Assembly (NCBI RefSeq): GCF_910592395.1
Contig: NC_088314.1
Location: 12,522,001 to 12,586,000, forward strand
DNA from: Lineus longissimus
Taxonomy: Eukaryota; Nemertea; Pilidiophora; Heteronemertea; Lineidae
Length of the DNA stretch: 64,000 nt
Direction: 5' to 3'
Below are positions 1 through 12,001 of the stretch, piece by piece. The notes below the pieces were generated by a model. That model did no database searches, was not told where the DNA came from, and saw nothing but the letters and a program-made list of their open reading frames with translations. Every line of letters starts with the position of its first letter. The stretch's first letter is position 1. A program made the translations under genes and the position numbers.

Positions 1-2
1 GT

Positions 3-413
3 CTTCTTGGCGATTCAGGATATGGAATAGCCCCATACATGATGACACCCTACAGTAACCCAAATGCTGCAGCTGAGAGACATTTCAACCGAGAACATGC
101 AAGAAATCCTGTGGTCATCGAGCGAGCCTTTGGACAATTAAAACGACGTTTTCCGATACTGTGTTACAGCATTCGTCTTAAACTGGCAAACGCTCCAAAA
201 TGCATCATTGCTTGTGTTGTATTGCACAATGTCGCAAAGTCACTTAATGACGCAGATGATTTCGGTAATGATGAAGAGGAAGAGGCTGAGGATGGTGTAG
301 AACCCGAGGCTGCAGATGCTCCTTTGGCTGTACGCCAAATTCGATTGCAAGGTCAGCAAAGGCGGCAAGAGGTCACCGCCGTTCTTTACGACAGACGTGT
401 TCAGAACGTGTAA
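3..413 (+). CDS. Harbinger-type DDE transposase (HARBI1-like), C-terminal part
   Basis: The frame is open from the window edge, so the N-terminal part lies outside. The visible part starts at the conserved LGDSGY block that carries the last-but-one catalytic Asp of DDE_Tnp_4 (PF13359) nucleases. It continues through TPY-N, AERHFNREHARNPVVIERAFG (holding the catalytic Glu in VIERAFG), a KRRFP block and an ACVVLHNVA block, all in the family order. An acidic stretch and the natural stop at 413 follow. The enzyme would cut and paste its own element in the nucleus. No stop or frameshift is seen in this part, but activity cannot be judged without the rest. Confidence 0.88.
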   Translation, partial: LLGDSGYGIAPYMMTPYSNPNAAAERHFNREHARNPVVIERAFGQLKRRFPILCYSIRLKLANAPKCIIACVVLHNVAKSLNDADDFGNDEEEEAEDGVEPEAADAPLAVRQIRLQGQQRRQEVTAVLYDRRVQNV

Positions 414-555
414 ATAATGTTAGAAAACGGCTTAGATTTACATGTATAGTTTACATTAAATAATTGTATGTTTACCCTTTGATACAGTCATATGAAAATT
501 GTAATAAACAACAAAAAAGTAGCTTATTTCACATTTGCCTTTTTATTCCTCATAC

Positions 556-1507
556 TTAATACAAGTCATCTTGCCAGGCATCCAAGTTTGTGAAAGACGA
601 CGTGTTAGCAGGTGCAACAGCTGCTGCTTCAGTTGTCTGCTGATCGTTTTGTTGCTCAAAACGCCTCATTTTAGCCCTAGTGTACCTTAGTTGCTCCAAC
701 AGCACAAGTCTCTGCAATTCAGGCGTGGAAAGAGTCTTGGTGTCCTCAGTTTCGGCAGACAAAACTCTCTTCTTCGGAACTCGTGCAGGCACTGGTGTTG
801 TGGAACGACTTGCGGGTGGTGTCAGTTGGACGTTTGAACTGCTTGGTTCAATTGGACCCCCGGAATTCTGAAGAAAAAAAAAGATTTATTACCGATATGT
901 TCATGAAATTTGGCACATCATTAGAGAGTGTACTTTTCCTGTTATAGCTTTATCCCTAAAAATAAACAGCCTTAATACTCATCTTAAAATAGTGATTCTT
1001 CAAAAGAACAGAAAAATAACCTGAAATCGAAAGATAAGGTGAGGAAAGGATACAAACGTTGGAGCTGGAACAGCTTGACTGAGATTGATGATCCCGTGGA
1101 GTGCGGATGAACGATCCCGAGGTCCTGAAACCAGTTGAAATCGAGCAGGCCATTTTCGTGATGGTAGGGTTTTCATCCCCTTGGAGATGCTCGTACAGCT
1201 TCTGTTCCCATGAAGATAGAATGATTTTACGGTTCCCCGTTTGATTCCCGTCAGTCTTTTTCTTAACTTGGGATTTCATGTTCGAAATCTTCTTCAAGAT
1301 CTGCTTATCATCCAAGAGTTTATCAGTGTTTGTCAAAATTGCAGATTGACCTGCCTTGAGCGCCGATGCCTTTTTCTCCTTAGCACTTGGCAATTGGCTC
1401 TTTTCCAGCAGGATGGGATAATCCTTTATGATCGAAACCATAAGTAAATTTAGCTCTGATTCGTTTGAATTTCCGTCAGCATCTCCAGACGTAGACATGG
1501 CGTCCAC
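556..1507 (-). CDS. Harbinger accessory Myb/SANT-like DNA-binding protein, two exons
   Basis: Exon 1 is 1507-1058 (150 codons) and exon 2 is 867-556 (104 codons including the stop). The intron has a GT donor after the codon at 1058 and a pyrimidine-rich acceptor ending in CAG at 870-868. Both exons are phase 0, giving about 253 residues. The first half holds the accessory-protein signature: LLMVSIIKDYPILLEKS, then ISNMKSQVKKKTD, then SSWEQKLYEHL-GD-NP. In known Harbingers this protein binds the subterminal DNA and helps bring the transposase into the nucleus. The tail is Gln/Thr-rich. It faces the transposase, as in active elements. No disabling change is seen. Confidence 0.75.
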
Positions 1508-2220
1508 AGAGCAATCTCGGTTAAAATGCGGCAGCCTATCTAGTCCCAGTGTTCAAAACCCCAACCTTTCACAGAGCCTAATAATCGTGCAGGTGTCCTA
1601 TTGTACACACAATTGGATCGCAGCACTGACCTCTGACAATTGTGTGGCGTAACACTTGTCCCGCGAAGTATAACTAGGTCTTGCTTGGCAGAACAAGATA
1701 AAGGTATAAGAATAAGAAAAAGATTATGTATAGGTTTTGAGCAATTGCTTAGGCTTGTGCTTCTCCTTAACGAGCATTTGCTTTTTCTTCGTGCTTTGAC
1801 CAGTAAGCTTAAGCTAGTTTTTATGTATTCGGCCCATTCAACATTATCCTTCCCAAATCGAAATAACTTGCGGGAAGTCGCTGGATTTATCTCAGCTCGA
1901 TCTATCCGACTCTTATAAACCTTCACTTCTCTTACGGCATGAACATAGGGCAAGTTAGGTACAAAACGGACGCTGTAGAAAAGGGTCAAGCACCTCTGGA
2001 CGAGCTCGCCAAACTGCGAGCAAATGCTTCGGTTTGTAAGGACAACCATGGTCTTATGTATATGCATTCAAGCATTTTCTATGAGTTCAAGCTCATGCTT
2101 GTTAGACCAAGCTTTTGCTTTTTCTACCCAAGAAGTTGCTTGTTCTATGAAGCAAAAGCTAAACTTAATGCATACCGTTTCAAGAAAAAGCAAATGCTAG
2201 TTTTTATGTATTCGGGCCAT

Positions 2221-2906
2221 TGTCAATATGCCTTGTTTCTTAGTCAGCAATAAGCCCCTTTTTATACAGAGACGAAGGAGAACCCAGATAGGCCTTCACA
2301 TGTCGGCTTCCAAATGGCTCGAACCAACTGTACTATCACTACTATAAATTTAAAATGCGTGCTCCTCCTACATGTAGCAATGTCTCGGCCAAAAAGGCAC
2401 TTAGTCGACAGGCAAGCTAGAAGTTCAGCACCGTGAGCAGCTCCTTGGTAAGGCCATGTCAGGTTCCGCGCGCCTCTTCAGATACATCAAGTATTGAAAG
2501 CTGTGGTGAGCACATAAAAAGACCATGGTCACCTTAATTTGAAAATCCCTTCATAATCAAGGGCTACCTCTGACTAAAACAGCACCCATAAACAATAGAC
2601 CACCAACTTGACCCCAGCTCCTAACTGCGGGAAAACCCAAGTCCAGCAACCAAAAGTACCAAAAATACATTTTTGTTTACATTCGAACTGCACACATGCG
2701 TTTGTTTACAATTTCATTTCCCGTGAAATCTCGAAAATCAGGTGACCTGCAATCGTGGATTGAAAATAACATTAACCTGGGTTCAGCAGGTCAGCAGGTA
2801 TACCGGCTGTTCCAATCATCCCCCTACAGCCAGCTGTTCAAAAGGTAATGTTATTCACCCCACAGGGAGTGCAGGTAATTGATTAAGCCCCTGCATAACT
2901 TAACAG
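2221..2906. repeat. Interspersed repeat, copy 1 of 2 (about 690 bp)
   Basis: Nearly identical to 41509-42204 in the same orientation, starting at TGTCAATATGCC and ending near CATAACTTAACAG. The Harbinger element abuts its left edge. No coding capacity is convincing; it looks like a non-autonomous element or part of a larger one. Copy 2 differs by a short CA-rich expansion near 41985-42000. Confidence 0.75.
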
Positions 2907-4264
2907 CAATGCCTTGTGTGACCAGCTGGAATAGTCCAGTATAATTGTAAATATGTTTGGATGGTTCAAAACGCCTTGTTCTTGCAATCATTTCAAAACG
3001 CCTTGTTCTTGCAATCATTCTCATTTGCCCGTAAAAATAGTTAAGAAATAAATCATTATATTCTGACCATTACCACAATCATTCTGGTAAAATTCCTGAT
3101 CATGAATGCATAATTATAACATTTAATTTGATCAGCACTAATCTCATCCTTCTCCGGGGTCTCCCTAGTGTCTTGGGGTATCACTCTGTGATCAATTTAT
3201 TGGGACAATTGGTCCAAGCTCTTGTAGACGTTTGTGGCTTGGGGAGGATCTTGTCTGACCCTTTAAAGTAACCAAAAATCATTAACAGTTCTGGTTATTG
3301 GGGTTTTCGGGGATAAAATAATGTGCGCAAACTTTTCGCGCTGTTTTTGTTGAATTTGCCGCCAAAAACGGTCACGTGTGATGATGTGTGACGTCATCGC
3401 GTCATATTCGTCGCAGCGTAAAATAAAATTTCAACCGTCCGCATTCACGTCACTAGACGTCCGTAATCTTTTCCCAATTTCAATGGCAATTTTATAAGGT
3501 AAGGCGTGAAAACATGTCTAATCCATGTATGAAGGATCATAGAAACCCTAGATTCAGTAATCTGAAGGAAACGAAGTTTAGTTTGCTGTTAAATTAAGAT
3601 TTTGGACGAACCAATATAAAAATCATTATAATTACTTATGGGTGATTAAATGGGCAATTTTCAATGAATATTTGAATTGCATTTCTTTTTTTACCACAGG
3701 GCTATGACCACTGGAGATGATCTTTTCAAGGGTGTTTGTATAAAAACAGCCCAGAAAACAAATATTCAGATGTAAATTATATTGTAAACAGCTCCTTGGC
3801 TGTGGTTTGTGCATTTACCGGTGATATTCCGCTATTTTGGTGGCCATTTTGTCTATTTTCTCTTGGGCGTCGTCAAAGATTTTTTTGTCGACCATGTTCA
3901 GCATAAAAAAATCATGAAAGGTCCCAATTATTGTTGTAATACAACCTGTTATAAGGAAGTTATGGGACTTTTAGTGCTGTTTTTCACTGTCTTTTGCTCG
4001 TCAGACTGAACATTTTCCTTCAAACTATTCCTATGGTTAATCCATTATAATACCTTTAAAACAAACAACGACTAATCGGATAACTTAATCGTTGATAAAA
4101 AATAAACCAATAGACCGATTTTCAAAATTTAAATGGCTTTTTGTTTGTTTCAATGAGTTCCATATGATGATATTCATTTAAAATGCTTCAGAAGATATTC
4201 TAATTTCACCCTTGAACTACCTACTTACAGAGTGACATTGAAGGATATATTGACTTATTATATA
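2907..4264. other. No gene seen; small tandem duplication
   Basis: AT-rich sequence without a convincing exon. A segment of about 33 bp containing AAAACGCCTTGTTCTTGC occurs twice in tandem at about 2966-3019. The short ORFs here have no recognisable motif. Confidence 0.5.
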
Positions 4265-6377
4265 CTCTAGTCTCGATCTTGTAAGGACAGACAATACCAG
4301 GATACAGACAATACAGTAAACCCACCTACTCGACGCGGTGCTGAATAGGCTTTACTATTCCTTTATGTACAAGGGCCAATGACTCGCTGGACTAAGGTGT
4401 AGGCGTCACAACTGCACTGCATGTGCCCGCCTTGCGTTTCTCTTCGGCAAAGCCCATCGGTGATGTCATGCGTGTACAATGCTTTGTGAGGCCTGGGGAC
4501 TGGACACAATAAACCTTGAATTGGATTCTGTAGAGCACCCATGTACTGTTTGTTGCTGAGGTTAACCGGTTTAATTGAGTAGAACGGCTAAAACCAGCCA
4601 CATGTCAACATACAGGGTGACCCAGCAAATACGATTTGACATTTTCAATGAAGTCCGGCTATCTGGGGTCCTTTACACCTAGGCCTAATCCAGTTCATGT
4701 TCAGGGTCAAGGAATGCCATTACATCCTCCTGATCATCATTGCCATCGGCAGGTAATTGGAGCGGTCCGTCGTCAATGTTGTCTGGACGAAAAGCCGTCT
4801 CAAAGCCATTGACGACGACCTGGACCTCCACTGCTTCCCATGCCCGACTGACAATGTTGATCACATTAACTAAGGAAATCTGGTCACAGGCACCCTGTTC
4901 AATAGTGTTTCTACTTTTCCAGTCCTTCCATTCTTTCCTGGCATGTTTCTTAAACGATGCCATAACAGACACATCTAAAGGCTGTGCAATTGAGGTACAC
5001 CCCGCAGGTACCAAATCTATGATTCCCCCCAGTTCCATCACTGCGTTCCCAAAGACCTCTGTTAGATGAACTCTGTATCGGTCCACGATAATAAAGAACT
5101 GATCGCAGTTTTCTCCATGCACATGCGGCTCAAGAACAGTATCTGTCCAGTGTTCAATGGTGTCTTGCCTCATCCTGCCAGTATCAGAAGTGGTAACTTT
5201 CACATTATGTGGCAGTTCTTGCTGAGCAACTTGCTCCATCTGCCTCACAAATCCACGACGAGGAAATGTTATGTGAGCTGGAAGTTTTACTCCTGTAGCA
5301 GCAATGCACAATGTAACGGTGCAACCTAACTTGGCATTTGCACGAGATGTCCGGATATCGACCGATTGCGCCCCTGTGGTTTCACATGTATACACAGGAC
5401 GACAATCCAATAGCAAGAAAGTTTCATCCATGTTGAAAAAGAATCCCATTGGTATCTGAAACTGTTCAACTACCCCAGCGACATCATTTCTGAATTGCGC
5501 GACTCTAGCTGCGGCGTCTGCAGGGATCGTAGTAGTGTTTTTATTAGTCTTCCGAAAAGAAATCTTCTTTCTCTTCATGAAATCGGTCACCCAACCTGCT
5601 GAGGCGTGGAATTCATGCCGAATCGGTCTAGAACGGACAATTTCATTCCGTCTGTCTTCTGCCAAGTTGTCCCACCACGTTTGGAAAAGATCAAGTGCTT
5701 TTACTTGGAGGTCCGAGACAGACACAACCAGACGCTTTTGCCTTTCACCTACGAACCACTCATGGAGATTAGTTTCTACTTCAGGCCATGTTCCGACATG
5801 ATTTTCTCGTATTTTACGAATTTTACCATTTTTCTCGAACAGTACGGCATCTAGCTCCTCTCGGTCCCATTTCCGAAAGGTGTAGGGCGGAATTCTGTGA
5901 TGATTTGCAAATTCATCACTACTGGCGACTGTCCCGTTCGCCAAGGCCTCTTCACAATCGGTTAGATACCGAATTTTTTCACTGATACCGTAGCTACGTT
6001 GACGCTTTCTTAGCGGTGGTACATCCATGACAGCACATGTAGGCCTACAGCAAGCCAGAGTGTACAGGCCAAAAATGACATGACAGTAACGGCTTATGAA
6101 GATGACCCAGTAAACGTCAGCTAGGCCTATAAACCTCATCAATTTCATAATGCAATAGTATTGTGAAGAATTCGGAAGACTCGCCCATGACAATTGGCCT
6201 ACAATTCCAGGTTACCACTCTGATCTGCATGACAGGGTTGATCGGACACATTGATTTTGGTCCTAGGAGTCGCGTGGCCCCTCTACACAAAAGAAAAGTA
6301 ACGCCTATTCAGTACCGCGTGGAGTGGGTGGGTTTACTGGGGTTGTATTGTCTGTCCTTACAAGATCGAGTCTAGAG
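4265..6377 (-). mobile_element. Pogo/Tigger-like DNA transposon with long terminal inverted repeats
   Basis: The left end starts CTCTAGTCTCGATCTTGTAA and the right end is its inverted match, allowing one base change. Similarity extends about 100 bp inward on both sides to a TGAATAGGC block. TA flanks both ends (4263-4264 and 6378-6379), as expected for the Tc1/mariner/pogo superfamily. An inner start at the CAGTAAACCCACC motif, a more typical pogo terminus, is also possible. The left arm carries a short internal duplication of a GATACAGACAATAC-like segment. The single gene inside is uninterrupted. Confidence 0.75.
4685..6028 (-). CDS. Pogo/Tigger-type transposase (CENP-B-like HTH plus DDE_1)
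   Basis: About 447 residues from the ATG at 6028. The frame stays open 165 bases further upstream, but the MDVPPLRKRQRSYG start fits best because a basic N-terminus precedes the DNA-binding part. The region up to about residue 160 looks like tandem helix-turn-helix segments, including the EFHASAGWVTDFMKRKKIS block typical of CENP-B/Tigger DNA-binding domains. The catalytic domain follows: NMDET (first Asp), IIVDRYRVH (second Asp, normally LDN-H) and PAGCTSIAQPLDVSVMASFK (third Asp). The C-terminus is acidic. The reading frame is complete, so this may be a young copy. Confidence 0.85.
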   Translation of the reverse strand: MDVPPLRKRQRSYGISEKIRYLTDCEEALANGTVASSDEFANHHRIPPYTFRKWDREELDAVLFEKNGKIRKIRENHVGTWPEVETNLHEWFVGERQKRLVVSVSDLQVKALDLFQTWWDNLAEDRRNEIVRSRPIRHEFHASAGWVTDFMKRKKISFRKTNKNTTTIPADAAARVAQFRNDVAGVVEQFQIPMGFFFNMDETFLLLDCRPVYTCETTGAQSVDIRTSRANAKLGCTVTLCIAATGVKLPAHITFPRRGFVRQMEQVAQQELPHNVKVTTSDTGRMRQDTIEHWTDTVLEPHVHGENCDQFFIIVDRYRVHLTEVFGNAVMELGGIIDLVPAGCTSIAQPLDVSVMASFKKHARKEWKDWKSRNTIEQGACDQISLVNVINIVSRAWEAVEVQVVVNGFETAFRPDNIDDGPLQLPADGNDDQEDVMAFLDPEHELD

Positions 6378-6563
6378 TATCAACAGAAAGAGCTTGGGTA
6401 GCTGATTACAATGGTATGAAGTTTTATTGGATGAAGTGAGCAGAACTTTTTGAATGTTTTGTTGAATATTAGCATTTTTTCAGAAAATCGCCCGGGAATC
6501 AACGACTGCGCTGGAAAAAGGCCCCCAGGCGTAAAAGAGTTAAGCCCTCCTATATCCAATTAA

Positions 6564-8935
6564 GTGGTCCAGGGACCATGTGCTCACCTCGGGTAATGTT
6601 ATGCATGTCATTTGCAGTGGATATGGGGAGAACAGTTTCTGTCCAGTTTCACCAGTTTTGATTCCATTGAATAATATCATTCTTCTCGGCTCAGTCAAAG
6701 GCACAAAAGAAAATTACCGGTACCATCTAACTATAGCATTTTGGTTATAAAGTTGGCTGGATTTCAGGGTTATTGAAGTGTACAGTGGAACCCCGGTTGG
6801 CGACCACCTCAGTAACGCGACCACCCCACCTACGCGACCACGATTCTCCGGTCCCGAATGGTTTCCTTTCTAATTACCATTAAGAGACCCCCGCTAAGAC
6901 GACCACCCCGGTACCCCGACCGCGACCACTGGCTTGGCCGGTCCCAAACTGAAAATCAACCCCGCTAACCCGACCACCAGGCCTAATTGCCGTAATCGGT
7001 CGCGACCGCGGCATAGTAATTAGCACCTCGCTGCCAAGCTTTGTTGAGACGGGGACAATGGCCATGGGAATACATATGAAAACAAAAAATACAATGTGAT
7101 ATTGCAGGTATGATCAATTGTATAAGTGTAAATGAATAAATAAACTTTCCTTTTCTGACGTTTCATGGTTTGTTTTCATTACTGAGCCAGTTCAGTACCA
7201 GACATGCGCACTCAGCAGCAGCAAAATCATGTGATTTGCGTGATTTGCATATGAACTTATAATAAACGGCGGGTAGTTTGAAGACCACACTTATGACAAT
7301 AACAAGCTTGCGAGACGTTTGAATGTTTTATGATATGGAGAACTTGGTTGATTTACTACAGTATCATTTTATATTTCTTTAAATATTTTGACTGAAAATA
7401 GACTTGATTAAAACTGTAGCATTACTCAACTCATCTTCTCAGGTGTGAATTGCTGATGAATCTTGGAACTCGCCGCTAATTTATTTTTGCATATTTTCGG
7501 AGCAATTAACGGCTCTCTTAATTGACTGTTAATTAACTCTTAGGTTCTCACATAAAGATGATTACAGATACCGAAGTAATTGATATGAAAAGGTTTATTC
7601 AAATAAAATATATTGTCTTCATTAAATTACAAATAAAAACATAACACAATAGAGAATATATGTTTTTATTCGCAATAAAACGCTAAGTTATGCAAATTAA
7701 CATGCGTTACGGCTCACGTGGAATCATACGACAAGTTTACTTCAATCGTCACAAACAGTCGGGTACATGGAGGATGATTCAACAAAATGCCCGCAAATGC
7801 GTCACGTCGGGCAGATAATGAAACTTTGTGGATAAAATGAGTTACAAAATTACCTTTACTAACTCATTCTGAGAATGTAACATGTAATTTTATCGACGCA
7901 TCGAAAATTTGGAGCGTGCATCATCTCAATCAGGCAACGTTGCTATGGTATTACAGCGTACACACGCCATGCAGTCGGCAATTTTGGCGGGAAAAATAAT
8001 CATGTATTTCGTCTGGGGATTCCCAACTTCGCTAACACGACCACCCTGGTAACACGACCACTCCGACCACGGTCCCATGAGTGGTTGTGTTACCGGGGTT
8101 CCACTGTATATGTCATATGGAAATTGGTTGACATCTGTTCAACAGTTTAGGAGTAATGGGATTTTGTTGGATTTTCAAGATGGCGGCCTGGCGGCCATAT
8201 TTGTCATGGGATTTGACTGAAAATTATGGATATGGATAAGAGTACGGAGATACATAACCACATGAAGTTTGGTTTCAATCTGATCATTAGCTTCAGAGTT
8301 ATAGGACTTTGTTTAATTTTCAAGACGACCGCCTGGCGCCTGGCCATATTGGTAAATGGATATGACTGAAAATCACGGATGTTGAAGAGAGTACATAGAT
8401 ATACAATCACAGGAAGTTTGGTTGCAATCCGCCTTTGTTTAATTTTCAAGATTTCCAAATTTGAAGTCTGAACGAGACATATTTTTGGGGTAGCATAGAG
8501 GGTCCCTAGATACATGTCCTTACAAGTTTAGAACATTCTAGCTCGAATAGATATGAAACATGCCAACTATCGGTGATTTAGTTAACTTTGACCTCTGTGC
8601 CCTTGAAAAGTAGGTCAAATCAAAAACCTGGGTGATATGTCATTTAACCTTATTAGATACACCCACCATAAAAATTTCGTCACTCTACGTACGACCATTA
8701 GGTTCAAAAAGGCAAAAAAATAATTTCCAAGATGGCACCCAGGAGGCCAGAAAGTAGGTCATATTGCGAAAAAGAAAAATAGGTCTGTGCATATTGCCTA
8801 AAGCTACCATCACACCAAGATTTAGCTATCTAGCCCTAGTGGTGACAAGCGTGCTCCGCTAACGGACCACGGACAGACGATAACAGACTATGAACACCAC
8901 GGTATCGTATAAGCTCCCCAGAGGTGAGCTAATAA
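6564..8935 (+). mobile_element. HINE/Helentron-like element, family C copy 1, split by a nested MITE
   Basis: The head near 6564 has the palindrome GGTCCAGGGACC followed by ATGTGCTCACCTCGGG. The tail at 8912-8930 is the hairpin AGCTCCCC-AGA-GGTGAGCT, whose right arm is complementary to the head's GCTCACCTC. A GATAAC/ACACC-type simple segment precedes the tail. This layout fits non-autonomous Helentron-derived elements: head, internal repeats, simple sequence, terminal hairpin. It contains no gene. The MITE at 6783-8106 interrupts it. Confidence 0.6.
6783..8106. mobile_element. Tigger/pogo-type MITE (about 1.3 kb)
   Basis: The terminal inverted repeats start CAGTGGAACCCCGGT at both ends and are flanked by TA (6781-6782 and 8107-8108). 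Just inside each end are several direct copies of a CGACCACC / ACACGACCACC motif, plausible binding sites for a CENP-B-type transposase. No ORF of note lies inside, so it is non-autonomous. It sits within a family C HINE-like element, so it inserted later. Confidence 0.8.
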
Positions 8936-10640
8936 ACCACCCTTTTTTCCATATCTTTGAGGCTTATAGGGGAAAAACTATGTCAAAAGTAGTGAAATTT
9001 TAGAAAATGTGGAAATTCGATGTTTCCACTGACCGCACATTTTTAAAAGAAATTTCGAAGTATCACCTTTCAAGCTAAATAGGCCTGAAAACACATTGAA
9101 TCATAAAAAAACTCTGGTACTGTCAATTCCAATGGCAGTATTTTTGCTATCAAGAAGTCCATTGCAAACAAATCAAACACTCAGGATAGTCATAACTTGT
9201 TAACCAAACTTCAGAATCTAAGTCCATTTATTTCAAACTAGGGTACCCATAGTGATACCAACTGGTGTCCATATGGCCATGTGTACCAAGTGGGTCATGT
9301 GTACCAAGTTTCAAGTTGTTAGCTTCAGCGGTTAAGAAACGTCACACACAAACGGCCAAAAAAAGTCACTAATAAGCGAGATATTGCACTTCTTACTTAT
9401 TTGGTTTTGGCCCCCTGGTGGCCAAGTCGAGAATCAGATCGGATGGAAGTTCGGTGTAAGAGTTTATATGACTTAGGGAGTCAAGTGTACCAAATTTCAA
9501 GTTCATAGCTTTAGCATTTCAAGTTCATTGCTTTAGCGGTTAGAAAAGGTGCCATAGTTACACTCACAAACGGCCTATTTACGCCATTTGACCTCGGCGT
9601 CGGCAATGGAACATACAGGAATGTTTCAGACATATTGAACCTGGAACGACGATTGGTATCTGCAACTCAACACGACCAGCGTAACCTCAACTACATGTAT
9701 GTTACGTTATTATGTAATCCTCATTACATAAAGAAAATAAATCAATTGAATTAGCCAGTCAATAATCAAGTGCCCAACTTGTTGTCTGTCTCAGTACGGA
9801 CCCGTACAAGCTCAACCGTGTGGAAGGAAACACCTTGTTGCCACCACTCGTTAACCTTGTAAATTAGGTTGAATCAAAAACCTGTATGATATTTGATGTA
9901 TCCTTGCTAGGAGAATCTGCCATAAAAACTTTATCGAAAACGAGACACTTATAAGAGATATCTCACTTTTAGGTTTTTACTTTTGGTCCCCTGGTCACCA
10001 AGTCAAGAATCAGATTGGACCAAAATTCAGTGTCAGAGAACATCTGACCTTGGGGGTTCTTGTGTACAGAGTTTCAAGTTCATAGTCCTATCTGTTAAGA
10101 AACATGCCACCGTTTTTTAAGCAGGATACGGACGACGACGGACACTGCGGTATTGTATAGACTCGCCTACAGCGAGCCAAAAAGGTTACACTGACCAAGA
10201 TTTTTGTCAACATGTACAGATGCCTGATAAATAACTACTTATCAAATTTAAAGAGTCTGTTCAAATAAGGAAGGAACGCGCCACAATCGGTAAAATATTA
10301 GAGTTTGACCTCTGTGACCTCGAAAAAAATCTGGGCGATATGTGATGTAGCATTATTAATAAGACACATCCACCATAAAAAAATAGTTGATCGCTACAAC
10401 CATAGCTTCAAAATGGCCAAAAACAGATTTTCAAGATGGCCTCAGGAGACCAAAAAGTAGGTCGAATCGCAAAAGCAAAAATATTTCTGGGCATATTGCC
10501 GAAAGCTACCATCATGCCAAGTTACAGCCATCTAACCCCAGCGGTTACAAAACATGCTCCGTATCGTGTAGGCGCCCCCCCCCCCCCAGGTCATGTTAAT
10601 CTACTGTCGTTGTTCGTATATCCATCCTTCATCACCAATA
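8936..10640 (+). repeat. HINE-like monomer array with tail at about 10130-10186
   Basis: Degenerate copies of the roughly 300 bp core monomer are present. Landmarks are CCCCTGGTGGCCAAGTCGAG, AAGTTTCAAGTTCATAGC and AAGAAACGTGCC. The first run ends in a GACGACGACGG microsatellite and a tail with GACTCGCCTACAGCGAGCC. From 10188 a second, family C-type core follows (ACACTGACCAAGATTTTTGT). A short poly-C tract lies near 10570. No gene. Confidence 0.65.
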
Positions 10641-10687
10641 AACTCCCCCCTGATCAACCGTTAGAAGGGCTGTTACTTTATCGGTAG

Positions 10688-11220
10688 TATAAAGCCTATG
10701 CGATGCAAAACAAATCAGGGGAAACGCGTCTGGAGGTCTATTTAAAAGTATCTACGTTTTAAGGAACTGTACACAGTGCCGCCTATTCCCATATCAATGA
10801 TCCTGTGTCTCATGGATTTTAATGCCACAACCAAGTCAGGATTTTATACTGATCAATAGGAACGGACATTCATTGTCATGTGAGTTAATATCACTTCTTC
10901 TATCAGCCATATTCATGTGTGTTTCCTGTTCCATAAAAATACATCACGAATGCTTCCAAAAACACCCGAGACCAGCTTCGTGACGCCGGAGTTATCAACA
11001 GTGTAGCAATGCGTCACAACCAACGTAATGTCGCCATAACAAGCACAGTAGCCAGTGATGTCAGACCTGTCACTTGAACAAAAACAATCGTACATTTCAC
11101 ATCGTAACCCCACTGATGAGCCTATACCATGCAAAACAAATGAGACGAAACGAATTTGGAGGTCTATTTAAAAGTATCTATATTTTAAGGAACTGTACAC
11201 AGTGCCACCTGTTCCCATAT
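10688..11220 (+). repeat. Direct repeat pair of about 105-115 bp, 430 bp apart
   Basis: 10688-10802 and 11117-11220 share AGCCTAT--ATGCAAAACAAAT and GGTCTATTTAAAAGTATCTA followed by TTTTAAGGAACTGTACACAG. A short TACTTTATCGGTAGTAT motif lies before the first copy and after the second. The unique sequence between them and up to 12001 shows no convincing exon. Confidence 0.6.
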
Positions 11221-12001
11221 TTTCATACTTTATCGGTAGTATCCGTGCATCCCCATCCTTTCCCACATGTCCATGCACTAAAGCCATCATAACGGAATAC
11301 CAGGTGTTCAATGTGTAATGGTTCCAGGGATGCTGACCTGACCAAATGCACTGTGCATGTTGTATAGAAGAAGTGTAACCTGATCCTGAGGTTGGCACTG
11401 TCAATATCTATCCCATTCATTCATACCATCAATTCAGGACGTCATTCAATTACTTCGTGTCAAGCAATTTCAATGGCCACCCGTTTATGCGTGTACGTCT
11501 GACAGATTTCCTGCCCTATTGTGTCGGCGGTGAATTGAGGAGACTTTAGGATTGACATTCACTGCCGGTTAGTCGGTACGCCCCCAGGTGGGCTAACAAG
11601 TCTACTTTAACTTGTTCTGAAAATAATGGGGTCACAAGGCAATTCTGAGATTGTTACATGCAATGCAGATCGCTGGGAAGCGAGGTTCACAATATCACTT
11701 TCTGTGAACAAGATATGGTAACAAATATGGTAACAATACGCCAGTGCACTGAACAGATTACGCGATCCAGCAGTACATTATGTGAGATTCTTGATCAGGT
11801 GACAAGTCCTCTTTGCGCCAACAGTAAAACTTATTTTGATCAAATTTCAAATTTCTTTATATTTGCAAATAAAATATGTCGATTCTGTAATATTCAGATG
11901 TCATTAAACATTATCTACATGTGTCACTGCATCCGTAACTTTCAGTCACCACATCTTGTGCAATTAAAAAGCATCACCATTCTAAACTTTCTAAGCCCTA
12001 C

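Larger units (their letters stand above)
1..2220. mobile_element. PIF/Harbinger DNA transposon, right-hand part (left end outside window)
   Basis: The usual two-gene Harbinger layout is visible: the 3' part of a DDE transposase on the plus strand facing a Myb/SANT-like gene on the minus strand. The right border is placed at about 2220 because the sequence from 2221 onward matches an interspersed repeat also present at 41509-42204, whose upstream flank is different. The subterminal region 1740-2215 is structured. AGCATTTGCTTTTTCTT near 1780 has an exact reverse complement near 2183, and both 1810-1845 and 2190-2220 read close to GCTAGTTTTTATGTATTCGG. The expected 3 bp TWA target duplication cannot be checked because the left terminus is missing. 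Confidence 0.7.

Noticed and set aside
1540-2067. Minus-strand ORF of 175 codons upstream of the Myb-like gene
   Set aside because: No family features; it overlaps the Harbinger subterminal repeat region.
3360-3450. Cluster of TGACGTCA-like sites as a promoter
   Set aside because: No transcript start or gene follows; similar GACGTCAT words occur in many repeats of this window.
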